The position numbers and the translations under genes are program-made. A stretch of 64,000 bases of DNA from Petunia secreta. Taxonomy: Eukaryota; Streptophyta; Magnoliopsida; Solanales; Solanaceae. This document shows, one piece after another, positions 34,903 to 45,829 of the stretch. The notes under the pieces are model-generated. The model made no database searches, was not told where the DNA came from, and worked only from the letters and a program-made list of their open reading frames with translations. Where the stretch lies: positions 7,254,001 to 7,318,000 of the forward strand of contig JARKIP010000033.1 of NCBI GenBank assembly GCA_029990175.1, read 5' to 3'. How positions within the stretch are numbered: the first letter of the stretch is position 1; each line of letters starts with the position of its first letter.

Positions 34903-36045
34903 TTAACCACCTCCGCTTCCGGCCATTAAGATCCTTTTGATATAAATATACTGCAAGCTCTTATGATCGGTATGCACCTCACAAGGTTCGCCATAAAGAT
35001 AGTTCTTCCAAATCTTCAAAGCGAATACCACAACTTCCAACTCTAGATCTTGAGTCAGATAGTTTTTCTCATTTGGTTTCAGAGGTATGGAAGCATAAAC
35101 AATCGCCATCCCATGCTTCATAAGAACATAACCAAGACCCACACATGCATCACAATAGACTATAAATCCATCCATCAGTGCCAGAAGGTAGAGATAGTAT
35201 TAAAGCTGAAGTCAATAAGGCCTTGAGCTTCTAAAAGCTCGCCTCACAGTCATTGGACCATCAGAACTGGATAGCCTTTTGGGTCAGGGGAGCTGCAATA
35301 GTAAAAAATTTCTCCAGAAACCTCCAATAATAACCTGCCAGACAAAGAAAGTTGCGAATCTCAGTCGGCGAGGTAGGACGAGGCCAATTCTGCACTGCCT
35401 CAATCTTTTTTGGATCAACCTTGATACCCTCACTAGATACCACGTGACCCAAGAATGCCATAGAATAAATCCAGATCTCGCATTTCGAGAACTTGGCATA
35501 CAACTTACGATCGCAAAGGGTTTAATGAACCACCCTCAAATGATAATCATGCTCCTCGCGGCTGCGAGAATAGATAAGAATGTCATCGATGAAGACAATG
35601 AGGAAGGAATCGATTAACAACTTGAATATCTGGTTCATGAGATAAAGGCTGCAGGGGCATTAGTCAACCCAAAAGACATAACTAGGATTTCATAATGGTC
35701 GTAACGAGTCCTGAAAGCAGTCTTCAAGATATCTGACTCTAGAATCTTCAACTGATGATAGCCAGACCGCAAATCAATCTTAGAAAAGAATATGGCACCG
35801 TGCAAGTGATCAAACAAATAATCAATACGAGGTAAGGGGTACTTGTTCTTGGTGGTGACCCCATTTAACTATCGATAATTAATACACTTTTGTATGGTCC
35901 CATCCTTTTTCTTCACGAACAGAACATGAGCACGTCGCGGAGAAATACTCAACCTAATGAATCCTTTATCCAGCAAAGCATGCAACTGCTCCTTCAACTC
36001 TAATAGAGCCATGTGATAAGGAGGGATGAATATAGGATGAGTCCC
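34903..36045 (-). pseudogene. Chromovirus reverse transcriptase and RNase H
   Basis: RT fingers and palm occur in order: KKDGTIQKCINYR-like sequence near 35900, FSKIDLRSGYHQ (about 35780), VMSFGLTNAPAAF (about 35650), and the catalytic VFIDDILIYS (FIDD at 35582-35593). The connection region follows (LGHVVSSEGIKVDPKKIEAV, 35503-35261). RNase H is at 35175-34903 (FIVYCDACVGLGYVLMKHG, YLTQDLELEVVVFALKIWKNYLYGEPCEVHTDHKSL). Single stops and frameshifts near 35635, 35520 and 35180 break it. This enzyme copies element RNA to cDNA. It is a typical chromovirus RT and quite distinct from the Tat RT at 44 kb. Confidence 0.85.
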
Positions 36046-36661
36046 TCACACTATATCTATGCCAAACTCGATCTCCCAATCAGGAGGAAGTCCTGGTAGA
36101 TCATCTGGAAACACATCAGACAACTCCCTCACAATAGGAATGGGATCGAGAGATGAAATCTCCATAGTGGTATCTCTAACCATGGCAAGATAAGCCGAAC
36201 ACCCTTTATCCATCATTCGTTTCGCCTTCAAGAAAGAAATAACACGCCCCGTGGGTGGGAAATAAGAGCCCTGCCACACCACTGCTGCTGAACCAGGAAA
36301 AGACAACTGAGGAGACTTGGCATGAAAATCTAAGGTGGCATGATATGATGTTAACCAATCCATGCCGATAATGACATCAAAATCAAACATATCTAACACC
36401 AGAAGGTACACCTGGATCTCATAACTCCCAAAGGACACAGTACAAGCTGGATAAGCTCCATCCACCAGAATCGTATCTTCAATAACAGTAGAAACACAGA
36501 ATAGATCATGAAGACATATATAACCAACAAGAAAACAAAAAGCAAAAGGAGAGACACATGAATAGGTAGATCCTGAATCCACCAAATAATATACATCTCG
36601 ACCATAAACAGATAAGGTACCTGTACCAACAGCTGGAGATGCCTCAACATCCTTCCTGGAT
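36046..36661 (-). pseudogene. Chromovirus protease
   Basis: The frame includes GTLSVYGRDVYYLVDSGSTYSCVSPF, with DSGST as the retropepsin active-site motif, then VIGMDWLTSYHATLDFHAK, the usual second part. It runs on towards RT through VRELSDVFPDDLPGLPP. It is nearly intact over 200 codons. The upstream gag connection is broken by the Ogre solo LTR at 36667; the same frame reappears at 39541 on the far side. Confidence 0.85.
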
Positions 36662-36666
36662 GTCAA

Positions 36667-39540
36667 TGTTGACATCCAATTTTGTCCCTCCTGCTTCTAA
36701 AATTGGCTGTAATTTAACTTAAAGGTGAAATTTGATTATTTGTGTAAAATGTGCATTAAAAAGCATGCATTTACGTGTGTTATCCCCTACTTATATATTA
36801 CATACCTAAATATAGCTGAATTACATAATTTTACATCATTTAGGCTATTTGTCAAAACTGTGACTGTTTGTGCAATTTAGTACATTTATAATATTCGTGG
36901 CTACGTCATATAATTGCATCATTTAGGCTACATGCCGAATTTGTATCAACTTGCGATCATTTGTGCAAATTAGTAATTATCTTTGATTATCTGATTTTAT
37001 TTGAGCTTCTTTAATGATTATTTGTGCATTTTATATAATATGTATATCTATATTTTTTGTTTTCACACCTATAAGTTGAATATTGGCCAATTTAAAAGAA
37101 AAAATCCAAATTTTTTTATTAGTTCATCCATATTTCAAAATTACTACCAAAATTCTTTATTTATTTATATTTATTTTTATTTATTGAATTGCATTTCTCC
37201 TTTGAACCTAGACCAAGTTTCTAACCAAATACATTCTTTTATATGAATTTTATAAGTGAATATTTCTTTTTGACAAAATCCTCCTAATCCCTCTTCTCCC
37301 TAATTTTATGTCACCCTTTTCCCCACTTTCAAGACAACATACATTATTGAGGAAAATCATTCAAAATTCCCTCAAATCACTCCCCTTATTCTTTTCCATA
37401 ATCCCCAAAATCTCTCCCCAATCCCCCTTTAATCTTGTCCTAATTTTTTCTCTAATTTCAATCAATCACCAACAACTATTTTACAAACCTTTGGCAATAT
37501 AATCAGCAACATACTCACACTCACATAACATGAGTACGCGGATCCTACCTTCTCCTTCTGAAAACTTTCCTAACATTATATACACACATCCACACCATCA
37601 TACATCAACACACACACATACAGTACACAATTGCGCCAGCAGACCCACATATTTTTTCTACATATGCACCCCCTACTTTTCTTCTTCTCCCCTTATACAC
37701 AACAACATCCATAGACACTACAATCCGACAACAACATACATACACACACACACGCCTTCAACCCCCCACCCCCACAGTCAAACATCCATGCACACACACA
37801 AACCAATCTCCTCCACACGCGCCACCACACCACCTACTGGACCTTCCTCATCTCTCTAATCACAGTACAAAACCAAACTACCACACACACAAAGATCAAC
37901 GTACATACCCACACACCACGATACAAACAAAAACAGAGGGAGATTGGGATCGGGAACAAAGTACAGAAATAGATCGGGGACGAGGATAACGGGGTGCCCA
38001 CCGAAAAACTTACTCTCTAATCACACCCATCATCGGGGTCCTTCTCTCGTGGTCTCTGACTGATTGACGTTTGAAATCGGAGAAGCAGATGGCGTAAGCG
38101 AGTCGCAGCGACGCCGCCAAAAGCAGGCCGGCAGTCTCTCCTCGTTTACTTTTCCTCACGGGCGAACTGCCTATCGGCGTATCAGACTCTAATTTCGTTG
38201 GGACTTAGAAATTTAGGAGGTTCTGAGATTTAATTGTTTCACTACTGTTTTTGCTATTTTATGTCATGTTATTGAGTTGATATGACCTCTTGGTTTTGTT
38301 GTGATTCCTTCCATTTAATGATGTTGTTGAATTCAATTGTTATGTTGCCTTGTTTCTTTGACTTTGTTTATTCCATTGGCTGGGGCCTACTGCTCCTACT
38401 GATCAAGTTTGCTGATGAATTTTTACAGTTCCTTTGGCGTTGCCTGATGTAACACTAATCTGGACATAAATTTGGCCTAAGAAAATATATTTGAGGCCTA
38501 GACAATGATTTAACGGACAATATACACTGATTTGAACATGATACTATACTTTAACAGCCCCATCCTTATGTCCTAAAATAAATAGGCGATGATGACATGT
38601 ATGAGCTTCAATTGCAAGACGAGCCGGCGATGGAGTGGTGGGACCGGTACTTGGCATGGCAACCGGAGGGCCCCCGTGCTTGCAGCCGCACCGATATCCT
38701 TAACCTCTAGACGATTCATACATACCTGAGCCTACACTTTTACAAAAACCATTTTCCCTTTATTTTATTATTTTATACTTATTATTGTTATTATTGATAT
38801 TTTATACCATTATTATTATTTTATTAATACTAACTTATTTGCTTTTATATTTTGTGAGGACGAGGGACGACGTTTCTTTCGAAAGAGAACAACCAGAAGA
38901 AAATCTTTTTATTATTATTATTATTTTTATTATTAATATTATTATTCTTATTATTATTAGTATTTATTATTGTTCTTATTGTTATTTATTATTATTAATC
39001 GACGTACTAATTCATTTTCACATTTTCTGTGAGGTACATTTGGATAAATAATCTTGAAGATTACGCTCCCGAAGATACCTTTTAAATTATACTACTTTTG
39101 TTTCATCATTATTATTTCGTTTTGATATACTAACTAAGTTAATTTGTTTTTGCAAGGTCTATTTCGTTGAAGTGCTCTAAGGAAGAAAACAATTAGTAGA
39201 AAAGGGCCTTTTATTTAATTTTAATAATTTTAACTTGTATATTGCCTAGTCATATTTTGAATCCCAATTATTTAGTCTGACCGGTAAACCACATTTGGTG
39301 GAGCCCAAGAGATGTCTAACCCCTTTCTCTCGGGTTAACTCGAACCCTTACCTATATTTCTGATTCGTAGACTAAGTTTCAGAGTTAATTATAAAATTAG
39401 CTAGAAACAAAATAGGTGCCCCAATACACCTAGTTAAAAAATATGTTAGGTGGCGACTCCAACTCTTTACCCGTGAGTTACCCAATAAGTCAAGTCCTAT
39501 TTCGAACTTTAACCGGTTCGGTAAAAAATAGGATACGACA
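36667..39540 (+). mobile_element. Ogre-type solo LTR with 5-bp target duplication
   Basis: It starts TGTTGACATCC and ends ...ggatacgaca, with gtcaa exactly on both sides (36662-36666 and 39541-39545). No primer site or internal region is present, so it formed by LTR-LTR recombination. The host frame (chromovirus gag to protease) is continuous if one target copy and the LTR are ignored. The LTR matches that at 1206-4186 in the opposite orientation. It contains TTA-rich tracts (38770-39000) and a tggcgactcc decamer at 39451-39460. The open frame 37530-37859 is Thr/His/Pro-rich low complexity and not a gene. Confidence 0.92.
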
Positions 39541-41035
39541 GTCAATGCATATTTGTTGTTTCTGCGACTGAGCTGAGCCGCCACTCTAAGAATCATCTCT
39601 AGAAAAACCACCAGAACTACGCCTACGACCTCTACTGGGTGGTGGTGCACCATGAGCTGGGTGAGACCCTGAAGGGGCACCCTAAGGCTGCTACTGCATA
39701 GGCGCTGGAGGGATAGAGAAAGGACGGCTACTACCCTACTGATGAAGATGAGGGCAATCCCTCTTATGATGCCCTAGATCACGATAATGGGAACTCCCTG
39801 AGCCATACTAGCTCTGCACAAACTGTTGATGAGTACTAGGAAGAAACTGGGTTGACCCTGTCAAGGCCCTAACGCGTCCTGAACATCAAGCGCTGGAAAC
39901 TGAACTTGTCTAACAAGAGTCGTACTCTGCTGCTGATAACTCCTACCTCCAGATGAGGTACTAGAATTCCCTAGACCACGGGATCTCTTACTCTCCCTCT
40001 CTAACTCCTCCATCTCTAATTTATAATACGCTTCATACCTCCTAGCAATATCAACGGCAACGTCAAATGGAGTCCTAGCCTCAATCTTATGAGCCATCTT
40101 AGATCACAAATAAGGAGAAATCCCATCAATAAACCGTATGGCCCTCTCAGAAGGATCCTGCACAAGATCTGGAGCATACACAGACATCTCAAAGAACAAA
40201 AGCTTATACTCCGAGACTGACAGGCTACCCTATCCAATCCTCTCACACTGCCTTGTCTTCTCCTCCTGCTGACTGCAAGGAAGAAACCTCTCCATGAATC
40301 GGTGGGAGAACTCACTCGAGGTTAGCTTAGGCAATCCCTGCCTAGATGATCAGAGTGTGGTCCACCAAGCTAAAGCTGGACCCTCAAACTGGAAGGCAAA
40401 ATACTAAACTCCATACTTCTCAAGATACCCAAGGGCCTTAAGAATATGCCGGCATCTATCAAGAAACTCACATGGCTTATATGATGAATGACCATAGAAT
40501 CTCGGAGGATTATGTCCCGTAAAATTAGACAGCCTCGCCGGATCATCGACTTGATCTGCTACCTTGGCTGGATAATCAGCTTGAACAACCAGAGACACAA
40601 TAGTCACTGCCTCTAGAATATAACCATATGGAGCTATATCTATAGTTTGATTAGAGGATCCCTGAGCCTGACCACCAATATATACAGCAGCCTGAGGAGC
40701 TACTTGAGCAATAGGAGCATCTACAGTTGCCTAAGGTGCAGCCTGGGGAATGGGAGGTCCAGGGGCATCTACGCCACCAAGAATCTCATAAAAAAAGCAT
40801 TATGAAGTGCCTGGGGAACGAATAAGCCCTACTCCCCCTGCCTACCAGGAGCTGGCACTACTGGAACCTCTGCAACTGGATCAGCATGATCCACCATCCT
40901 CGCGGCCCGAGTAGCTCTACCTCAGGCTCGACCATGGCCTTCGCGGCCAATACCTCCACCTCACAGAGCAGCAACCATAGGAGCTGTCGCTGGCTCCTCT
41001 GCCTCTTGCCGAGATGTCGCACGCATTCTCACCAT
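39541..41035 (-). pseudogene. Chromovirus gag
   Basis: The chosen start is ATG at 41035 (MVRMRATSRQEAEEPA). Broken frames give the capsid region: LSNFTGHNPPRFYGHSSYKPCEFLDRCRHILKALGY (40560-40420), then a shifted SSPTDSW...FLAV segment and GLRWLIRL-like stretches, and DVARRYEAYYKLEMEELERESKRSRG (40097-39861). A knuckle-like YRDLGHHKRDCPHL lies near 39760. At least five stops or shifts are present. The 3' part ends at the solo LTR at 39540. Confidence 0.75.
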
Positions 41036-41215
41036 TTATTGTGAAATAGTTAACAAAGATACTTAACTTCAGATAAGATGACACACACACGACTAGGGAA
41101 AAACGGAAGTTGCCTAAATGCCACCATATCCTATTATAGATAGGTGCAGACGTCTCCGCCCAATCAAGAAGACTCTATTAGACACTGTCATGATTTTGAA
41201 AGACTCTAAACCGGC

Positions 41216-41227
41216 TCTCATATAAAC
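41216..41227 (-). promoter_or_regulatory. Primer-binding site of the chromovirus
   Basis: On the minus strand it reads ttatatgagagc, a decayed form of tggtatcagagc (complement of initiator tRNA-Met), two bases after the TG...CA end of the 5' LTR. Chromoviruses of the Tekay/Del clade use this primer. Confidence 0.6.
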
Positions 41228-43155
41228 TGACAAGACCCAGATGTCAGACTAGATCGTGTGGGCATTCGACTACCTCCCCTAGACCTGTTGGGAAAACCCT
41301 ATCGACTAAATTCATTCAAATGATATAAAATTAACTTTAAAAAAAGATAAACTTTACTTAAAAGGAAATAGGATAGCCCAAGTAAACTTAATATATATAT
41401 GATATACATACATACAAGTTATCTAAAGCAGTACAGCTAACTACCCACATATATAGGTATAGAGGTTTGTAGATCAGACATCTAAAAAGACAAAAACATA
41501 TAAAACTATGACAACCATGGATGATGGCCACAACAAACAAGTTGGCTCACCATAGATAGCTAATAACATCCTGGCTCCTCAATCTCGCTACTAGCAGGGT
41601 CCTGAGTGGAATCTGCTGAGCGTAAAGACAACACAAAAGCAGATATGGAGTGAGTCACAAGGACCCAGTAAGTGAGGAACAACTAGCCACTTAAGGGATA
41701 GGTACGCTAGCCATGGAAGAATAGAATCACAATAGTCAATCAACTAAGTCAATCACAAATAAACAATGCAACAAATCCATACAGTTCACAAAACACTCAT
41801 AAAGATATGAATTGGATGTATCTTGATGCAATGGAGTCACATCTGCCTGAAACCTATCTCTGGAGTGGGATTCTCATCGTCTACCAGGAGATATACGTAA
41901 TAATAATCATTCACCGGCGCGGGACTCTCATTGACTGCGGGAAGTACATATCAAACCCATAATAGGAGTATAACACTTTCATGGTCAATGCAATACCTAT
42001 AACCAATTATAACATATGAAGTATAATGAAAATACAAAGTTAAGGCGTACAAAGTACGCCTATGGGAAGCTACACTCTTAAGAACCACGTGGTAGAATAT
42101 CCACTAGGCCAAAGACCGTTAAAAACATGGATACTATCACTTACATTAAGTCTTGGGTCAGAATAGCTACTGAACAGCTTTCTTTCCTGCCCGACGTCCG
42201 TAAGAATAATCTTTTTCTGAGCCAAAAAAACATATTTGCACTTATAAGTGCCCGAAGAAGGAATATCTAACCTTTATACGAAAAAGAAAGAAAATTATAA
42301 AAATACCCATGCCCCCTTTAGTAGAAAATCCATAAACTATGCACTTCTGAACTCCTCATAATCCCATAAGTCTAATGGTATCAATATTTTTCATACTCAA
42401 ATTCAATTTCATTAGATTCCCCTATATCATAAATTTTAAGGTTTTAGCCCAATTTCCGATTCAATTTCAAGAAATTCTAGCTTAAAAATCATGAATTAAC
42501 GAAATTGGAAGATCAAAAGGTATTACCTGATGATATTGGAATGAATTTATATTTCACTTTCACTTTGGAATTGACTAGAATCGAAATGAAATGAATAATG
42601 AGAAAAATGGGCCATAAAAGGCCTATTATATTGTTGCTATAGTGTTTTTAAAAAAAAAAAGAATTTTGCACCAGCAACAGCTGGTCAGCAATTTGGGTCC
42701 CATTCAAGGCTTGGAATGAACCTAAATCTTTCGCACAAGTCATAAAATACTTGTATGACACGCTCATAAAGATGGAACTCAAATTGAATCTCCGAAACTC
42801 AAGATACGGCTCCCACGAAAAGAGGTCGATTTCTTAACTTTCAAAATTTTAGCGAAACTGACCAAACGACCTTGGAATTTACTTCCAAAAGTTTTCCCAA
42901 GTAAAAAATGATTATATGAACCTAAATCAAATTTTGGATTTCGAATCGGAGCTCATTTACTCAAATCGAGCTCGGAAACCTCTTTTTAAGCTTTAACGAC
43001 AATCGAAACGGAAACCTTCTGAAAAACCTACCAGACGATCTCCGAATTAGCTCAAATTTTGTAGACAGGTCCTAATGAATCTTATGGAGCTTTTAAGCCT
43101 ATCGGTACGCCAATCGGAGTCTTAATTCCCAAAATGACTAACTAAGGTCATTTTA
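41228..43155 (-). mobile_element. 5' LTR of the chromovirus
   Basis: About 1.93 kb, colinear with the interrupted 3' LTR at 27498-32066. It starts on the minus strand near 43155 (...aaaatgaccttagttag) and ends at 41228 (...gtcttgtca). No gene is present inside. Confidence 0.85.
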
Positions 43156-43745
43156 GAGGGTCACCCCGTTGAACTATTATCTGACAAGTTTAGACCAAAC
43201 GTACACATAAAATGGAGAGATAAAGAATCTACCACCACTGCCAAAAACCCTGAGGTCAATCCATGGCAGATATATGATCGTAAAAGGGGGTTTCGAAGTC
43301 AATAAGGAAAGAAGCAACCTTGCAGTGATACGATGTTATTCCGCAAAGGAGACACATACGGACTCCTCTTTCTGAACCATGACATGTTTATCGTCACCTA
43401 AGAATAGGTGATTCACAGGTACAATGCATCCTCTTAGATGCTGAAAGTGTCGTAAATATTATCAAACGAGAAATTGCCAAGGCTATGCAACAGTTGGACC
43501 AGATAGTCCTGAGCTCGTACACGTTGACCAGTAGAAATAACTCTAGTGAGAGGTCGATCGGTGAAATTATCCTACCGGTCCTTGCACCCGGGATGACCAA
43601 GATAACATCTTTCCAGGTGATGATGTGTGATATTTTCTATAATGTCATAATGGAAAGATCCTGGATACATGATATAAGAGCAGTGCCCTCGACACTTCAC
43701 CAAATGGTTAAATATTCAATCATGTGGGGTATAAAAAAGACCTAG
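43156..43745 (+). pseudogene. Tat-lineage gag end and protease
   Basis: The first codons read (EG)HPVELLSDKFRPNV, the continuation of gag from 27497. A decayed protease follows: the DAESVVNII segment near 43440 stands where DGGSSVNII is expected, and 43485-43745 ends with VMMCDIFYNVIMERSWIHDIRAVPSTLHQMVKY, the family's conserved 'YN...LGRxWIHxxxAVPSTLHQ' block. Stops and one frameshift near 43420-43480 break it. The retropepsin would process Gag-Pol. Confidence 0.75.
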
Positions 43746-43775
43746 GGGGAGAAAAGGTTATCCATAAACTGCTAC

Positions 43776-44974
43776 ATGACTATAATCTCACATGCAGAAA
43801 AGGCAGAAGCTAAGACTCGCCAATGGCAATTAAAACCGCCTTTATTTTTTGACATCCCCATTGAACCCGAAGAGTCAGAAGGGGCAGACACCCACAATGT
43901 GCTAGATGTCACTAATAATCAAGATGAGGATGAGGTCTCGAGAGCAACGATGGACGAGTTAGATCCATTAATCTTTGATGAGAAAACTCCAGAAAAGAAA
44001 TATTATTTATGTTCAAAGTTGCCAGCAGAAGCTCGAGAAGATTTCGCTAATCTTCTCTACTCCCAAGCGGAGACTTTTACATGGACCCACATTGGTATGC
44101 CAAAGAATCCAACCTAGGTGATCACACATAAGCTGAAAGTATATCCATGTTTCAAAGCAATCAAATAGAAGAAATGACCAATCAATAGTGAAAAGAATCA
44201 AGTAGTGGATGAAGAAGAAGCAAAGTTACTGAAAAATGGGTACATTAGAGTCTTCTATACCCAGACTTGCTCTCTAATTTGGTCGTGGTCCCAAAAAATA
44301 ATGACAAATGGAGAATGTGTATAGGTGAAACCGACCTGAACAAGGCAGGCTCGAAGGACTCCTTCCCCTTACCAAATTTTAAGCAGCTCATCGACTGTAT
44401 GGCACGATACGAGATTCTCAGCTTTCTGAATGCCTATTTGGGGTATAATCAGATGCTTATGGACCAGGACGACAAGGAAAAGAAATCATTCATCACCTAC
44501 GAAGGGGCTTACTACTACCGGGTAATGCCATTCGATTTGAAAAACACTGGGGACACCTATCAGTGGTTGGTTAAATTGATGTTCAACTATCAAATCGGGA
44601 AGAGAATAAAGGTATACATCGACGACATGTTCGTAAAATTAGAGTTCTCAAGGGACCACATCAAATATATGGAGATAGCATTCGATATATTAGACAAGAT
44701 CAGCTTAAAGCTTAACCCCAAAAAGTGTGCTTTTGGAGTATTTTCAAGGATATGCCTAGGCTTCATCATCTCGAATCGGAGGATTGAGGCCAACCTTGTT
44801 AAAATAATGGCGATTGAGGGAATACCAGAGGTTCTCAAAAGCGAGGTTGAAGTCAAGGAACTCATTGATTGCATCGCCGCACTAGGTTGGTTTGTATCTC
44901 GATCATCCGAGCGTTGCCACCAGCTATTTAGTGTGCTAAATAAAATCAAGGGTTTCGAATGGACGGAGCAATAG
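43776..44974 (+). pseudogene. Tat-lineage reverse transcriptase
   Basis: The acidic linker to RT is at 43776-44115. RT proper follows in two frames: LSNLVVVPKNNDKWRMCIGETDLNKAGSKDSFPLPN, FLNAYLGYNQ, YYYRVMPFDLKNTGDTYQ, and the catalytic YIDD (44615-44626) in KVYIDDMFVK. The segment SLKLNPKKCAFGVFSRICLGFIISNRRIEAN completes the thumb/connection. The 235-codon frame 44267-44974 is open. Breaks lie near 44115-44266 and 44972. It groups with Tat/Ogre rather than chromovirus RT by motif wording. Confidence 0.85.
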
Positions 44975-45640
44975 AAACAGGCTCTCCAAGATCTAAAGGA
45001 GTACTTATCAAACCCACCACTACTAGCCAAACCGCGAGAGGGGGAACGACTCTTCTTATACTTACCAGTGTCCGAGGTAGCCATGAATGTTGTACTTTCA
45101 CAAGAGGAAAAAGGAGCCCATTAGTATGTCAGCAAGTCCTTGCAGGATACCGAGACCCGTTATCAGCAGTTGGAGAAGCTGGCCTTGGAACTGGTCACGG
45201 TCGCTCACAAGTTGTGCCCTTACTTCCATAGTCACACGATAATAGTCGTCTCGTCTTTCCCACTTAATACTATTCTACATGAGCCTGAACTTTCGGGGTG
45301 CTTAGCAAAGTGGGAAGTCGAGCTGAGTGAATACGACATCATCTTCCATCCGTGCATGGCTGTCAAATCGCAGGTTTTGGAAAATTTTATTACCAACTTC
45401 AGTACTAATATGCTCTCTAGAGTCGAAGACGAGCTACAAGCGATAGGTGGCTTGACACCAGGCGCATGGACGGTCTACATGGATGGTGCATCAAATATTA
45501 ATGGAAACGAACTTGGGCTCGTATCGGTCACTCCCTCTAGCAAAGCCATCAGGAAAGAGATAAGTTGCCCTTTTGTGACAAATAATGAAGCAAAGTATGA
45601 GACCATCATCCATGGTCTTAAGTGCTGGGGGTGAGGGAAA
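44975..45640 (+). pseudogene. Tat-lineage RNase H and second (archaeal-type) RNase H
   Basis: The first RNase H is decayed (SNPPLLAKPREGERLFLYLPVSEVAMNVVLSQEE, then TETRYQQLEKLALELVTVAHKLCPYF). The second starts at about 45469: WTVYMDGASNINGNELGLVSVTPSSKAIRKEISCPFVTNNEAKYETIIHGL, the RVT_3 or archaeal-type RNase H that marks the Tat lineage. An early stop lies at 45632. Further RNase H-like coding (SRLVVNQVKG, AHVSREENTKVDALARL) continues out of frame to about 45830. Confidence 0.82.
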
Positions 45641-45829
45641 TCAACGTTAAGAGCGATTCACGACTGGTAGTCAATCAAGTAAAGGGAGTATTCGCGACTA
45701 AGGATGCACTTATGTAGGGGTACCTAGCAAGAGTGGAGGCACTACTAAAGTAGTTCCAAAAGTGGGATGTTGCGCACGTATCGAGAGAGGAAAACACGAA
45801 AGTGGATGCACTAGCCAGGTTACCCACTT

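Larger units (their letters stand above)
27498..43155 (-). mobile_element. Ty3/gypsy chromovirus (Tekay/Del-like), with nested insertions
   Basis: This is a complete but decayed minus-strand element: 5' LTR 41228-43155, primer site 41216-41227, gag, protease, RT, RNase H, integrase, chromodomain, purine tract at 32067, and 3' LTR 27498-32066. It is interrupted at 27761-30442, 32722-33791 and 36667-39540. Without these insertions it is about 9 kb, normal for the clade. It sits inside Tat gag. The flanks tcaac (27493-27497) and tcacc (43161-43165) are similar, but the exact right end is uncertain by about 5 bp. Confidence 0.85.

Noticed and set aside
37530..37859. 109-codon open frame rich in Thr, His and Pro
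   Set aside because: It is a translation of CA-rich low-complexity DNA inside the solo LTR.
44590..45084. 164-codon minus-strand frame opposite the Tat RT
   Set aside because: It is the complement of RT coding sequence and has no domain of its own.
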